In this document: in pieces, positions 44,952 through 58,088 of the stretch
Layout: every line of letters starts with the position of its first letter
Position numbering within the stretch: position 1 is the stretch's first letter
Assembly (NCBI GenBank): GCA_963920575.1
Contig: OY986964.1
Location: 11,840,663 to 11,904,662, forward strand
DNA: 64,000 nt
Reading direction: 5' to 3'
DNA from: Narthecium ossifragum
Taxonomy: Eukaryota > Streptophyta > Magnoliopsida > Dioscoreales > Nartheciaceae
Program-made: the position numbers and the translations under genes
Notes under the pieces: generated by a model
The model's input: only the letters and a program-made list of their open reading frames with translations
Told to the model about the DNA's origin: nothing
Database searches by the model: none

Positions 44952-47814
44952 TGTTGGACTTGATCCAAAATTTCCACATAAGGTGGACTGCATTCGCAAC
45001 AAACCAAGTTTAAGTGGTTCATAAGGTTTAAGAGTTCAAGATCAATTCAAATCAGGATTTGAATTGATTTGCCAGTTGGATTGTGATAACCCATATATTT
45101 ACATATCTTAACAGGAGATATTCCTTGATGGGTTAGGATTATCTATCTGTTAATATAAATAGGGACTTGGTCCCCTCTCGGCTACGTACGGTTTTTAGGA
45201 TTCCCCATCTACCACACATACTGTCGAGCCCCGGCCCGGAAAACCCATCCGGATCGGGACACGAGGGGGGTTCCTACATCTACTAACAACAACTGGCGGA
45301 AACAATTACAACAAGCAGTCAGAGGACAGAAGTAAATCTAACATCTGCTATTACAAAGTTGTACATACAACAGAGTTACATTAAGATTTACATAAACCAG
45401 TCCTCATGTACAAAAGATGCTATAAAACTCAAAAAAGTTACATCAACAGAGGTCTCCCGGAAGGCACAGCAGAAGCCATCTTGGCCCTCAAACATGCCCT
45501 GATGTCGTCGCGCCACCGCAGGACGAACAACTGGGGCCCACCGAAGGAGAGTTGGTACCTGCACCTGCAAACGCCGCCCGGGTAGGAGTGAGCACTATGC
45601 CCAGTAGGGTTCTACTCTATGACACACACAGTGAAGGGGAAACTGCAACTGAACTAACTCCGTGCCAAGTACTGAGGCCTACCAAGGACCCCATAAGTCC
45701 CGTCAATAACCCGAAGAGTACCTGTCCAAAGTACGTCCCTCCGACAGCCACTGTTCAAGGGTGGACATTCTCCGACATTCCCTAACACAGGGTGGACATG
45801 ACGATACCTGTAGGACACCCCTCTTCAAGCGGGACCTCCACACTTTGCGAAACAACCGTGGTTATGACAACCAACTGTCAGGACACCAAGTAACAGAGCT
45901 AACACGACCCCAAACAGCAGACTAACAGCACTACAGTCAAACCCTAGGCCTCTAATGCACAATCAACAATGCATGCAACAGTATAAACAAGCAACAATCA
46001 AGGGCATACCTTTGGCCCGTTTATACTAAACATTCCCGAGGTTCATGACTCCTTCGGTTAACCACAAAGCGATAAAGGGCATGCAATCAACCCATTTATT
46101 CTACACAATCCCGAGAGTCATCACACTCCCGGTTCAACCACAAAGCGGTAACGAACAACAGTTTATAGCAATATCACTAAACATGCCATTACAGCGGTAA
46201 ACAAACTATCATGGCGAGCCCCATGGGCAAAACCACCAAAACCGCATTCTGGTGTACGTTGGATCGATCCCACACACTCGGATCGATCCAACTTGCCCTC
46301 GGATCGATCCAACTTGGAAAAACCAAAAAAGCCATTCTCTGCTACCCTCAGACACTGTTCCTGGGAAACTCTGGATCGATCCAAACATACCCATGGATCG
46401 ATCCGACTTGCCCTTAGTGAACAGACCATCTTGGGTGCAACCGGGATCAATCCAAGATCCAAAACATCCAATGGCTCGATTACCGAAAAACGCTAATCAA
46501 AACCACTAAAAATAGTCCATAAAACACCATCAGTCAGCTTTGGGATTCCTTCGGAACATTTGGATCGATTCAGAAAAATATTGGATCGATCCGGAATATT
46601 TGGATCGATCCTAACAGCTTCATACCAGCTTCAGATCAGTCTCGTCGCAGGCCACGAGCAAAATCAATAAACTTCGTAGAAAAATCAGAAAAATATGAAA
46701 TAAGCTGGAATGGAAAGATAACTCAGCGATCTAGAACTCTCATGTTCATCACAACCCAAGAACATGCATGTACAAACCGGAAAACGCACCGTACCCCAGC
46801 TGTTCCTCAAGAACAGAGAAACCGGGAAAATCCGAGTCTAATCATGCTCAAATCCCACTAAAATCTCAACCAAAGCTTATGAAACATAAACCAGAAATTA
46901 TACTAAGCAAGAGGAAGCCAACCACATAAAGAACAACAAGATCAAACGGCTAGATTAAGAGAAACCCATTAAACAACTCACGTAGGTAGAACACCTACCG
47001 GAAACGCAATCCTCGGCTGATCCTCCACAAACCAGTCACAAACCCAGCTCCAAACCACACCATGGATCTTCCTCACGCCGTCACGGTTCCAACGAGCCTT
47101 GAAACGCCCAAAACGGTGGCCGGAGGAGGGAGAACGGTGGAGAAGAAGGTTTAGCCGGAAACAGGGGAAGCAGAGCTCGCGGGAAGGAGAAAGAAGAAAG
47201 AAGAAGAAGAGAAGGAGAAGAGGAAGGAGAAGAAGGAAAAGGGAAGGGGAAAAGCCGGGGAAGGAGGGGAAAAGAGGGAGCAGAGGAGAGAAATTTTCCT
47301 CTCCCCTGACAGCGGAGAGCGACGGCCACGACGGCTGTCCTCTCATGGAAGAAAGACGCCGACATGCTACAGTATCCGGATCGATCCAAGACTAAGTTGA
47401 ATCGATCCAAGACCTAGCTGGATCGATCCAACACTAGCTTGGATCGATCCACATGTCAAAAACCTCCTAAACGGATCTAGTCAGACACAATCATCAAACA
47501 GAGGCTGTGTGCGCACATGGGTGAGAAACTAACCGACAAGACGCAATTTACCAAATTGCCCTTGTGGTCAACAATGAGCTACAGGAATAGAGGGACAGGT
47601 CCTCACACATACGGAGTAGCCAGGGAGTAAAAACCAAGAATCCTAATCACTGAGATCAGATCTGAAGAACAGAATAACATAAAGGAAGGACTGTCGAAGA
47701 TCAAAGCTTCCGCACACTCAAGAAGGATTTAGCGATGTCGGTTATGTTTTAATCGCATAAAGTTTCAGATCTGCATGATTGATGTATGTAGATCTATATG
47801 GTTTTATTCCATCA
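44952..47814 (+). repeat. 5' LTR of copia 2, split by a solo LTR
   Basis: Starts TGTTGGACTTGATCC, ends TTTTATTCCATCA. The two host parts (44952-45221 and 47613-47814) total about 472 bp. A TATA-like TTAATATAAATAGGG lies near 45152. Confidence 0.92.
45222..47607 (-). mobile_element. Gypsy solo LTR, family A, copy 3 (TSD CATAC)
   Basis: The 2386-bp minus copy runs on plus from TGTCGAGCCCCGGCCCGG to GGGACAGGTCCTCACA. It is flanked by identical CATAC (45217-45221, 47608-47612). It carries two GGATCGATCC arrays (46261-46611 and 47378-47451) and a purine tract (47115-47310). It is closest in palindrome type to the copy at 15874-18247. Confidence 0.92.
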
Positions 47815-47815
47815 A

Positions 47816-49393
47816 TTGGTATCCGAGTCAGGTTTCAACATATACGTGTTTCTTTGGATTTTTTTGAATTTTCTGGCTAAGGTTTTCAGATTTTTCTAAA
47901 TTAGTTCTTGTTTTTTTGGATTTATGGGGTTTTATTTTTATCCGGAAATAATCGGTGGCAGAGGCCATGATTGGAACCATGGCCGATCCCTCTTTGGATC
48001 GCTCCGGCGTCGTCGTGGAAGCCTAATCGGAAACCGTGGCGGTGGTTTGGGTGCGATGGGGCTCATCGGCGGCTGCTTCAGCGGTCACGGCGTTGCCTCA
48101 CCGGTTCCACCGGCCCCTCTCCTACCCCGCTACCGTCGCATTGGCGCGAAGGCAACCTCCGGTCGGCATCCACAGTGTGGAGGCTCTCCGACGTGCCACG
48201 GCGTGTAGGCGGTTGCGGCATCGTTGTTGCCGTAAGCGGACGGCGGGGACCGAGCCTCGCGATCGAGCTCCACTCGATCGCCTTAAGGGCTTGCCGTCGT
48301 TGCTTGCTCAGCGACGACGGTGACCGGGAGCTTTGGTGACATCTCCGATGGCCTCATGCGTCGACGAGGCCAAGGTGGTAAACGGCGTCGGGGGGTGACG
48401 ATCTAAGGGCGGCGGCAGTGAAACCCTAAACCTAGGGTCTCGTCTGATCCGGAGGAAAGGGACGAGGCTATCGGGTTTGGGTTTTTGCTGGGTTTAGAAC
48501 CCGGATCCGATCCAGTTTTTAATTCAGTGAACCTTTTGCAGAAACCACCCCGTTTCTTTGGAAAACACCCTATCTTCCTCCTGGTTGTTTTATTCGCGTG
48601 TTTTCTTATCTTTGGAGGGCTTTTTTGCAACAACCTATGTTATTATGTTGTTTCTTCCTAGGTTTAAGCCCAATTTAGTCCCGTTTTGAGCGACTCGTCA
48701 TTGCATAGGGTTCTCTATGATGATATTCATGTTATTATATCATGCCTATGACTATTATATCCCCATATATTAATTTGCTTTTAGAAATAATTTATGTTGT
48801 TTCTTTAAGCTATGTTAGTGATTCATTTCAGTTCATTTATGAATCATATATGTTTAATTCTGCTAGCAAACCAAAACATTGTTATTACATAAGGTATGAT
48901 TAAGTTGTCTTTAAAATACTTATGGGTGGACCAAAGTGACCCTAAGTTATTTTAATGTGCATCTTATCATAATCAAGGACGTAGTAACAAAAGTTGCATC
49001 TAGAGCATTATCACAAAGGTCAGCCCCAAAGGAGGGCCAATGTGAATGTACGTTTTTAGATGGATAGGATAGTGCATTTTTTGCATTCTATGGATCTTGT
49101 CGGCCCAAAGGTGTCAGACTCCTTAGCCTAAGATCCTATAGATGAAAATATTTCATCAAGTTGAGTAAGACCTAATAGCGGTTGTAAACTCAGGCCCAAA
49201 GGAGGGGTTTTTAATGTCACCACCTGGTCCCTCACCCAAATATTTTAATGACCTAAAATATTTTAAAATATTTGGGGCACCCTTGGCATGATTAAATCAT
49301 GACTTGGGAAGAACGTGTGGAATGAATGAATAATATTGTTGATAAAATAAAAATTGTGGCATAATCTAATGTGAGTTAATTTTATCTTTATTT
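47816..49393 (+). other. Copia 2 primer-binding site and long leader
   Basis: TTGGTATCCGAGTCAGG right after the LTR is the tRNA-Met-type primer site. The leader is GC-rich at 47950-48450 (open frames there look compositional) and AT-rich after 48600. It ends at TTTATTTCCAG|CTACC, a good splice-acceptor-like junction just before the first gag codons. No in-frame ATG directly precedes gag, so a leader intron is possible but not shown. Confidence 0.55.
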
Positions 49394-52300
49394 CCAGCTA
49401 CCACTTCTGCTTTAGTTAATAACTCTTCAAATATTCCCTTTTTGAATGGTTCCAATTTCACTGAATGGAAGGATCAGATCTAGATTACATTAGGGTGGAT
49501 GGATTTAGATCTAGCATTAAGGGTCGAAAGACCAACAGCTCCTACAGAGCAGAGCACGCCAGAGGAAAAAGCTCTATATGAAAAATGGGAATGCTCTAAT
49601 CGGCAAAGTCTTTTGCTGATGAAGGCGTATATCGAAAAGAACATTCAGGGATCTATCCCTCAATGTGAGACAACCCGTTCTTATTTAGAGAATATAAAGC
49701 AACAATTTGTTAGTTCTAATAAGGATCTTGCCAGCACCCTAATGAACAAGCTATCCTCCATGAAGTATACTGGTACTGGAACTATTCATGAACACATAAT
49801 GAAAATGCGAGATGTTGCAGCTCAATTTAATGGACTTGAAGTCACCATTTTAGTTTCTGAAAAGTTGAATAAATTTCCGCATTCTAGTTACTCCTGGTGG
49901 ATTGACTATGGGGCCACTATTCATGTGGCAAATTCCATGCAGCTGCTCTCAACGCATCGGGCTCCAAATGAGGGTGAACATTGCATCATCACTGGCAATA
50001 AAGTGTGTTCACGCGTTGAGGCAGTAGGAACCTATAGAATAAAACTAGATTCTGGATTTGTTTTAGAACTTGAGAACACCTTTTATATTCCTAGTTTTTC
50101 TAGGAATTTAATTTTAGTTTCGATGTTGGACAAATATGGTTATTCCTTTAATTTCAATAATTTTGGATTATCCATCTATTTTTGTTCTCAGTTGGTTGGA
50201 TCTGGAATCTTAGTTGATGGTTTATATAAGCTGCATTTAGATAATTCTATGTATGAGGCTTTTCTAACCATGAATGGAAATGCTAGTACAAAGCGTAACA
50301 GGGTCAATGAAAAATCTTCTATGCTTTGGCATAGAAGACTAGGGCATATTTCTGAAGACAGACTTAGAAGACTTATGAATAATGGGGTATTACATACTCT
50401 TGATTTCACAGACTTTAAAACTTGTCTAGATTGCATCAAGGGAAAGCAAACTAGAGTCTTCAAGAAAGATGCAACAAGGAGTAATGAATTGTTAGGATTG
50501 ATCCATACGAACATTTGTGGTCCGTTTCCTCCTACCATCAATGGAGAAAAATATTTTATCACCTTTACTGATGAGTTTTCAATATTTGGTTACATTTGTT
50601 TGCTTTCTGAAAAATCAAATTCAATTGATGCCTTTAAGGTTTTCAAGGCAGAAGTTGAGAAGCAATTAAATAAAGTAATCAAAGTTGTCAGATCGGATAG
50701 AGGTGGTGAGTATTTTGGTAGGTACACTAAAGCTAGTCGAGTCCCGGGTCCATTTGGTAGATTCCTAGAGGAATGTGGTATTGTTGCACAATACTCCATG
50801 CCAGGCAGGCCAAGTCAGAATGGTGTTGGTGAAAGAAGGAATCATACTCTTATAGATATGGTTAGGAGTATGATAAGTAATTCTAATCTACCTTTATCCT
50901 TGTGGGGTGAGGCCTTAAAGACTGCTATATACATCCTTAATAGAGTACCTTCGAAGGCTGTCCCTCAAACACCGTTTGAAATATGGACAGGAAGGAAACC
51001 AAGTTTGAATCATTTTCATACTTGGGGATGTCAAGCAGAGGCTAGGTTTTATAATCCACTGGAAAGGAAATTAGATCCAAGGACAATAAGTTCATATTTC
51101 ATTGGATATTCAGAAAAATCCAAGGGATTTAAATTTTATTGTCCTTCACTCCAAACCAGAATTGCTGAAACTGACATTGCAAAATTTATTGAGGATGATT
51201 CGCTTAGTGGGAGCACAGAACCTCGAAATTTAAAATTTGAGGAACTGGTTGAACCCAACAGAGCACCAGATCATGTATTTGTGTTGCCACTTCCAGTGAT
51301 ACAACCAAATACTATAGAGTTACAATCTGGAAATCTAATGCCACATCATCAAGAAAATGAAAATATAGATATGCCAGTTGATCATCAAGGTAATGATCAA
51401 CTTAATCAAACTCAATTAAATGCGGATGTCAATCAACCTCCAATTCCATATAACAATCCAATTGGGTTGAGGAGGTCAGCTAGAGAAAGAAGACCAGCTA
51501 TATCCTTAAGTGAATACCATTTGTATTTACATGAAGGATGTGAGTTAGAAGATCCCATTACATTTTCACAAGCCATAGAAGGAAGAAATTCTTCAAAGTG
51601 GATCGATGCCGTGAAGGAAGAGCTAAACTCGATGCAAAAGAACAATGTCTGGGTGCTCACTTTGCTACCAGAAGGAGTCAAACCCATTGGGTGTAAATGG
51701 GTCTACAAGACCAAAACTGACTCTAAAGGTAACATTGAGAGACATAAGGCTACACTTGTAGTAAAGGGTTTTACTCAAAAGGAAGGCCATGATTACTCAG
51801 AGACCTTCTCTCTTGTTTCAAGGAAGGACTCTTTTAGAATAATTATGGCTTTGGTGGCTCATTTTGATTTAGAGCTTCACCAAATGGATGTGAAAACAAC
51901 TTTTCTTAATGGAGATCTTGATGAAGAAGTGTATATAGATCAACCTGAAGGATTCTCGCAAAAGAATGAACATTTAGTATGCAAGCTTAAGAAATCAATT
52001 TATGGATTAAAGCAAGCTTCCCGTCAATGGTATCTCAAGTTTAATGAGATAATTATGACCTTTGATTTTAAAGAAAACACTGTTGATCAGTGTATATATC
52101 TCAAGGTCAGTGGGAGTAAGTTCATAATTTTGATTTTATATGTTAATGATATATTACTTGCTACTAATGATTTTGGGTTACTTCACGAGACCAAATCTTT
52201 CCTTAATCAAAATTTTGAGATGAAGAATATGGGTGAAGCCTCTTATGTCCTAGGCATAGAGATTCACAAAGATAGATCTCAATATATTCTTGGACTATCT

Positions 52301-53125
52301 CAGAAGGCTTACATCTCTAAAGTAATTGAGAGGTTTGATATGAGTGATTGTAAACCCGGAGTTGCACCTGTTCAAAAGGGTGACAAGCTCAATAAAGCGC
52401 AGTGTCCACAAAATAATTTGGAGAGAGCTGAAATGGATGAAATTCCATATGCATCTGTTGTTGGCAGCTTGATGTATGCTCAAACATGCACTCGACCAGA
52501 TATTGCCTATGCTGTTGAACTACTTGGTCGATACCAAAATAATCCAGGCATGGAGCATTGGAAAGCAACCAATGGTGTTAAGGTACTTGCAGGGGACAAA
52601 AGATTACATGCTCACATATCGACGTCATGAGGATCTAGAGGTTGTTGGATATTCAGACTCATATTTTGTTGGTTGCTCTTACGAGCGCAAGTCAACATCA
52701 GGATACTTGTTTTTACTAGCAGTGGAGCTATTTCTTGGGTTAGTGAGAAGCAAAAGTTAACAGCTTCATCTACTATGCATGCCGAGTATATAGCTTGCCA
52801 TGAAGCCACATCCCAAGCCTTAGGATTGAGGAACTTCATTGCTGGATTGAAAGTGGTTGATTTCATATCCAAGCCAATGAAGGTTTATTGTGATAACTCT
52901 GTAGCTGTTCTCTTTGACAATAATAAAAGAACATCAAAAAGATCTTTGCATATAGATGTCAAATATTATGTGGTAAGAGAGAGAATCCATGAAGGCTTGG
53001 TGTCTATTAGTCATATTAACACTGTTTTTATGTTAGCAGACCCAATGACCAAAGGTCTAGCACCTGAGGTATTTAAGGAACATGTTATAAGGATGGGTCT
53101 CATCTCTTTTTCAGATGCTATGTAA
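49394..53125 (+). pseudogene. Copia 2 gag-pol polyprotein, near-intact but defective
   Basis: Gag opens with ATTSALVNNSSNIPFLNG and FTEWKDQI, then a TAG near 49482. The long open frame 49499-52630 follows. The gag C-terminus with its zinc knuckle is deleted, since KLNKFP runs straight into the protease ([11 protein letters not shown], Tyr replacing Ser/Thr of the D-S/T-G box). Pre-integrase zinc region: WHRRLGHIS, then C..C (residues ~275-320). Integrase core: residues ~330-480 ([25 protein letters not shown]). Reverse transcriptase: residues ~700-960 ([28 protein letters not shown], and YVND at ~880 instead of YVDD). Frameshifts near 52570 and 52710 precede the RNase H part (VVGYSDS, then STMHAEYIACHEATSQ) ending at 53125. 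The YVND change alone should abolish polymerase activity. Confidence 0.93.
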
Positions 53126-53587
53126 TGCGTTGATTTATTAATAATATTATTCATTCATGTCTTCAATACATTGGTATTGATAAAGTGTTGTATCCCTTGA
53201 GGACAATAAAGTTTGACCAAGGAATAGTCATAAAGAATAGTCTATTCATATATTAGTATAAAGATAAGGCTCAAATCCCAGAGATCACATAAAGTGTTTG
53301 GTTTAGAAAAGGCAATAGTAGCGTGATTATGAAAGGAACTACTCGATTATACTGTGGTAAAACCGCCATAGTTCCTATTGTTGATACTTTTCGAAGATCA
53401 AATTAAGGAACCTGACTAACATTTTGAACTCGTTGTTTTTCAAAGCGCACGCATATGATTTATATTAAATTATTTAACCACATAAAGTTTTCTATAAATA
53501 TATTATGTACAAAGTTTTTTATTTTTTATTCATTATATATATATATACAGCTTGAAGTTTGTGTGCTTCGTAGTCCAAGTGGGAGAA

Positions 53588-54009
53588 TGTTGGACTTGAT
53601 CCAATCTGTCCACATAATGTGAACTACATTCGCAACAAACCAAGTTTAAGTGGTTCATAAGGTTTAAGAGTTCAAGATCAATTCAAATCAGGATTTGAAT
53701 TGATTTGCCAGTTGGATTGTGATAACCCATATATTTACATATAGATATTTTTTTATGGGTTAGAATTATCTATCTGTTAATATAAATAGAGACTTGGTCC
53801 CCTCTCGGCTACGTACGGTTTTTAGGATTCCCCATCTACCACACATACGGAGTAGCCAGGGAGGATCTGAAGAACATAAAGGAAGGACCGTCAAAGATTA
53901 AAACTTCCGCACACTCAAGAAGGATTTAGCGATGTCGGGTATGTTTTAATCGCATAAAGTTTTAGATCTGCATGATTGATGTATGTAGATCTATGGTTTT
54001 ATTCCATCA
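53588..54009 (+). repeat. 3' LTR of copia 2
   Basis: 422 bp, preceded by the polypurine tract AAGTGGGAGAA. It lacks about 40 bp present in the 5' LTR after GTAGCCAGGGAG and has a few substitutions. It ends TTTTATTCCATCA followed by the CTATA duplication. Confidence 0.95.
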
Positions 54010-54014
54010 CTATA

Positions 54015-56500
54015 TATACATTCCAGAAGCAACTTCGCTTGGCTGCCTCTCTCGGAGATGATGTGATCATACAACGGATTTTGGTCCAAGAACTCAGTCG
54101 TTCGCTGGTTCTTGTCATCCATATGCAGATAGACTACTACCACTGGCACTTACTCTATACTCCTCCACCTAGCTCCTCTCGTTAACTAACGAGCAAACCC
54201 GACACTTCTCACCTCATCCATTGTCTTCATGAGCCAATGCATCCATGTCTTCCTCGGTACTACTAGGCTCCAAGATCAGGCCAAAAGGATTGTATACAGT
54301 ACACATCATGCATGTGACAAGATAAACACCAAGTGTTTGGCCATCGATCATGCATGTACGTAATCTTGCTGAAGATGGTAGTGAGAAGTGAGAACAAAGG
54401 TTCTACTATATATACATCGAAAAAGTCGTACACATTTCAATCTCTTTCGGACCAGGATTACGTGTCGGAGTAGAAGAGTAGAGAGTGTACGTAGCTTAAT
54501 TGGAGCTGTCCGGATCACTGCTATGGTTTCTGCTTCATCTTGTATAACGATTACATATATAACAGTATTCGAAGGTATGGTGGAAGGTCGATCGATGTCT
54601 CTCTGCTTTTAGCTAGGAATGGAATTCCACGTCAAGATTCTGATCACGCAGAAGATATTGCTGCTTGAGGTTCTGATTCAATATTTGTACATAAAGTTAA
54701 CAGATCGATGTGACGTGATCATGTGAATAGCTTTTCAAATATGCGATCATGAAAAAATATGCTAGGTAGCTAGCTCTCATAAGCTGCAAATTAATTGAAG
54801 TAGGGAAAAAAGGAAAGAAAGTAGTAGTGATCAGTAATATCATGCATGGATCATATATATAGAGCAGTATAAGAGCACGTCAATTAACAGTGGACATAAA
54901 CTGGCAGGGAATCTTGGAATAGCTGATGACTGCTGTTGGTATATGGTGTCCCATCCTATATATATTTTCAATCTTAAGAATGATTATATATATAGTGGTC
55001 CAATAATATCTAACTACAATTATTCCATTGGCCTGTTTGGTTGTAGGAGAGTGAAGCTAGGGAGAAACCGAGTTATAGGGAAGTCTGATTTCTCTATAGT
55101 ATTGAATGCGAGGAAAACTATGCCATTTGCTTCTTTTGCGCGCAATTGCATGTCAAGGATGATTTAGGATTTTTGCTAAATCTATCGCTTTTCTCTAGTT
55201 CAGTGCATAGTAATCTTGGCAAAAATAGTTGGTCTCTCCCTCCCACTCTACACATGCATTGTGTGGAATCAAATTCGGCTAGAAAAATCCATGAATACAG
55301 TCAAATAAGAATGTCAATATATTTGGCCGTAGATCGAAAATCGCTCAAGTTTGAAAATATATTTGGCCGACCACTCTCGCACGCTACTTCAATGCAACAT
55401 GCCAAGATCTGCATGATATGATTTAAGTTATATCCCAACGAGAGTGATTAGAGACGTCCGGCCATTATATGATTATGAGGAGGAGAGAATCTATCTTGGT
55501 TAAACAAAAGGCTTGGCCCAATTCATATGCCAGCACGTACCCATAAGTCTGAGGTATGGGTCAAAGCAATTAGGCTGGTGGGCTGACCACCCACTTTATT
55601 ATGTTTGCTGCAGTTGAGACTACTAAACTGGGCCACGAGCTAAAGACTTATCACCGACAGACATCCGACAGACATCAGACATCCCACAATGAGTCATGTG
55701 AGGTTAGTTTATTCCAGATTAATAAGAATTAAAGGGATTTTTAGGGTTAGTTATTCTGAATTAAGGGGGTTAAACAATAAGGATAGAAAAAAATAAAATA
55801 GTAGTTCTAAATGGAATAGAAATAAAATAATAATGATCACTTTTGATATTTAAAAATAAATATAAAAATAAAAGGTACACCAAACAGAGCACAGCTGCAC
55901 AGAGTTACAACTGATGTTTATTGCTGGATGGAGATATGATTGAAATGAGCCAATGTAGCATTGAGCTTGTGGTCACCTAAACATGCGCCTGCTAGGTCCA
56001 AAAAGCTCTGCGCCCATGGCTGTACTAAATTTTATAGTGATTCAAGAGCTCTAAAGTCAGCTTCTTTTAGTAAATATCTCTTTTTTGTGATCCAAATGTG
56101 AGTCGTACGTACTAATTAAAGCTCAACCTGACGGATGACCTGTCAAATTTGTTTTCTTTACTTTTCCTCTAAAGTGCTTCTACTTTGTGAATGATCAGAG
56201 GAGGAAATTATTGCCTGGTACCCATAGTTCCTTTTTAGGGATTACGATACCCTTTCATGTTTCTTTGGGATCTCATACCCTCGGTCATAAAAATTCCCAT
56301 TATATTCTCATATTTTCTCATCCGAACATACATACATGCCATGCCGTGGCATGATACGAATAATCCATTTGTTGCTTCGAAGCCGAGGATCGCATTAAAC
56401 CCCCACCACGTGGCAAACAGTGATTTGCCACAACATACGGCGGTGTTAACCCGTGAAAAGACTGTCGTGCGCTAGCATTAAATTCATAATTAACTATGTG
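54015..56500. other. AT-rich DNA, no firm gene
   Basis: No protein family is recognised. A minus frame from about 54333 to a stop at 54214 reads YNPFGLILEPSSTEEDMDAL and looks exon-like, but has no support around it. DNA at 54505-54575 (CTTCATCTTGTATAACGATT) is similar to 60690-60740. Motifs CCTGTTTGGTT (55030) and ACACCAAACAGAG (55880) are inverted and might bound an old TIR element. Confidence 0.45.
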
Positions 56501-56632
56501 TAGAAATTCACGTGCGTAGTTAACAAACACGCATAAAACACCAACATCATACGCATTTATCATTTTCTACGCGTTGTTATCACTATACGTGTATAAAAAG
56601 TATGCTAATGTCGCACAAAAAATGCACCATGC

Positions 56633-56776
56633 AAAAACCATGTATTGCTTCACCATCATCAACTCCCGCAAAAACCATGCATTTCCTTGGTGCATTCATC
56701 AAATTACGCGACAAGTGCACAATGTAAAAACCATGCATTGCTTCACCATCATCAACTCCCGTAAAAACCATGCATA
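56633..56776. repeat. ~49-bp segment repeated at 94-bp spacing
   Basis: AAAAACCATG.ATTGCTTCAC, continuing through CATCATCAACTCCCG, occurs at 56633 and 56727 with two differences. Confidence 0.8.
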
Positions 56777-56927
56777 AACACAAAGATGGGACCTTTTCGG
56801 GTCTCCTCTCAATAAACACAAAGATAAACATGAATGAACATAAAAAAACACAAAGATGGGTGTCGGAGACGATGCAATCTGGCCGGTTTTCAATCCAGAA
56901 GGAGGCGTCGGATGGGGGTCTAGAGGA

Positions 56928-57110
56928 GGTTCATACCTTCGTATAACTTCTGAAGGCCGAACGGGTTCGCGGCGGTGGCAGAGGCAAAGTCTTCCCAGCT
57001 CTCGGGGAGGCCGCAGGCGGGTGAGGAGAATGGGACGAGGAGCACAGGGAGGCTCGAAGGGACGCGAATGGTGTTTCCGTTGGTGGTGATGACAGTGGTT
57101 ACGACGAACT
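56928..57110 (-). pseudogene. Exon-like gene fragment, copy 1
   Basis: The minus frame reads VLLVPFSSPACGLPESWEDF, then ASATAANPFGLQKLYEG, and then GTATGAACC, a possible splice donor. I do not recognise the protein family. The same peptide pattern occurs on the plus strand 1 kb away, and third-position differences leave the frame open in both. That suggests a once-coding origin. Upstream it has TTYQFVVTTVITTNGN, not shared with the other copy. No complete gene surrounds it. Confidence 0.4.
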
Positions 57111-57149
57111 GATAGGTGGTGAAAGTGACCGCGGAGTATTGTTTTTGTG

Positions 57150-57720
57150 CGACATTAGCAAACGTTTTTATGCGTATTTTTTGTTATTTTTATGCGTATT
57201 TTTTATTGTTTTTATGTGCTTTTAAGGTGTTTTCTATGCGTTGTTAAGGTGTTTTCCATCGTGAGCAGTTAAGGTATTTTTATGCGTACTTATTGTTGTT
57301 TTTATGCGTTGTTAAGGTATTTTCCGTGCGCTGTTAAGGTGTTTTCGATCGTGAGCAGTTAAGGTGTTTTTATGCGTACATTTTGTTGTTTTTATGCGTT
57401 GTTAAGGTATTTTTTATGCGTTAAGGTGTTTTCCATCGTAAGTAGTTATGGTGATTTATGCGTACTTTTTGTAGTTTTATGAGTTGTTAAGGTGTTTTCC
57501 ACCGTGAGCAATTAAGATGTTTTTACGCGTACTTTTTTGTTGTTTTTATGCAATGTTAAGGTGTTTTCCATGCGTTGTTAAGGTGTTTTCCATCGTGAGC
57601 ACTTAAGGTGTTTTTATACGTATTTTTTTTTATTTTTATGCGTTGTTAAGGTGTTTTCCATCGTGAGCAGTTAATGTGTTTTTATGCGTACTTTTTGTGG
57701 TTTTTATTCGCTACTAAGGT
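57150..57720. repeat. Minisatellite, variable ~90-100-bp unit
   Basis: Motifs GTTAAGGTGTTTTCCATCGT, then GAGCAGTTAAGGTGTTTTTA, then TGCGTACTTTTTGTTG and ATGCGTTGTTAAGG recur about six times in the same order. Confidence 0.85.
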
Positions 57721-57863
57721 GTTGATACATACCTTTCGAGTGTGAGAGCCACCGATGAAAGGGTGTGTGAGCCTGGTGTTGATCCAGACCTGGTGGAGGC
57801 GTTTCCTAGCAACGCCCTGGGTGCAAATCTGGGGGAGAGACAAGCAGCCACAGTCGGACGCAG

Positions 57864-58088
57864 ATGGACGGAGTGGTGACCCCTCCTCTTCTCCGGGAGG
57901 AAGAGATCTTTAAGCCCGACCTCCAGACCTTTGGGATGCACTTCAACGACACTCTGTTGCTCCTCGTCCCATTCTCCTCACCCGCCTACAGCCTCCCCGA
58001 GGACTGCGAAGACTTTGCGTGCGCCGCCGCCAAGGACCCGTCCGGCCTTCAGAAGTTATACGAAGGTATCTCGTCAGTGTTGGCTTGA
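57864..58088 (+). pseudogene. Exon-like gene fragment, copy 2 (74 codons)
   Basis: The plus frame reads MDGVVTPPLLREEEIFKPDL, then LLLLVPFSSPAYSLPEDCED and FACAAAKDPSGLQKLYEG, then stops after ISSVLA. The last 35-40 residues match copy 1 on the opposite strand, and homology ends at the same possible donor (GAAGGTATC). A minus-strand stretch at 57850-57730 (ICTQGVARKRLHQVWINTRL, then GTATGT) also looks exon-like. The family is unknown, so it is best read as a captured or duplicated fragment rather than a working small gene. Confidence 0.35.

Larger units (their letters stand above)
44952..54009 (+). mobile_element. Ty1/copia LTR retrotransposon 2, two LTRs, TSD CTATA
   Basis: A 5' LTR (44952-47814, interrupted by a gypsy solo LTR), primer site, ~1.5-kb leader, gag-pol and 3' LTR (53588-54009) are in order. 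CTATA is present at 44947-44951 and 54010-54014. Net length without the insert is about 6.7 kb. The preserved duplication and largely open pol make it the least decayed element here, but it is still defective. Confidence 0.95.

Noticed and set aside
47924..48339. GC-rich open frames after the copia 2 primer site
   Set aside because: Three overlapping frames, no homology, in the retroelement leader.
54440..54470. miR166-like TCGGACCAGG
   Set aside because: Only the first ten bases agree and no matching star arm is seen nearby.
55026..55900. TIR element with CCTGTTTGGTT ends
   Set aside because: The inverted match is only about 8-10 bp and no target-site duplication was found; kept only as a note.
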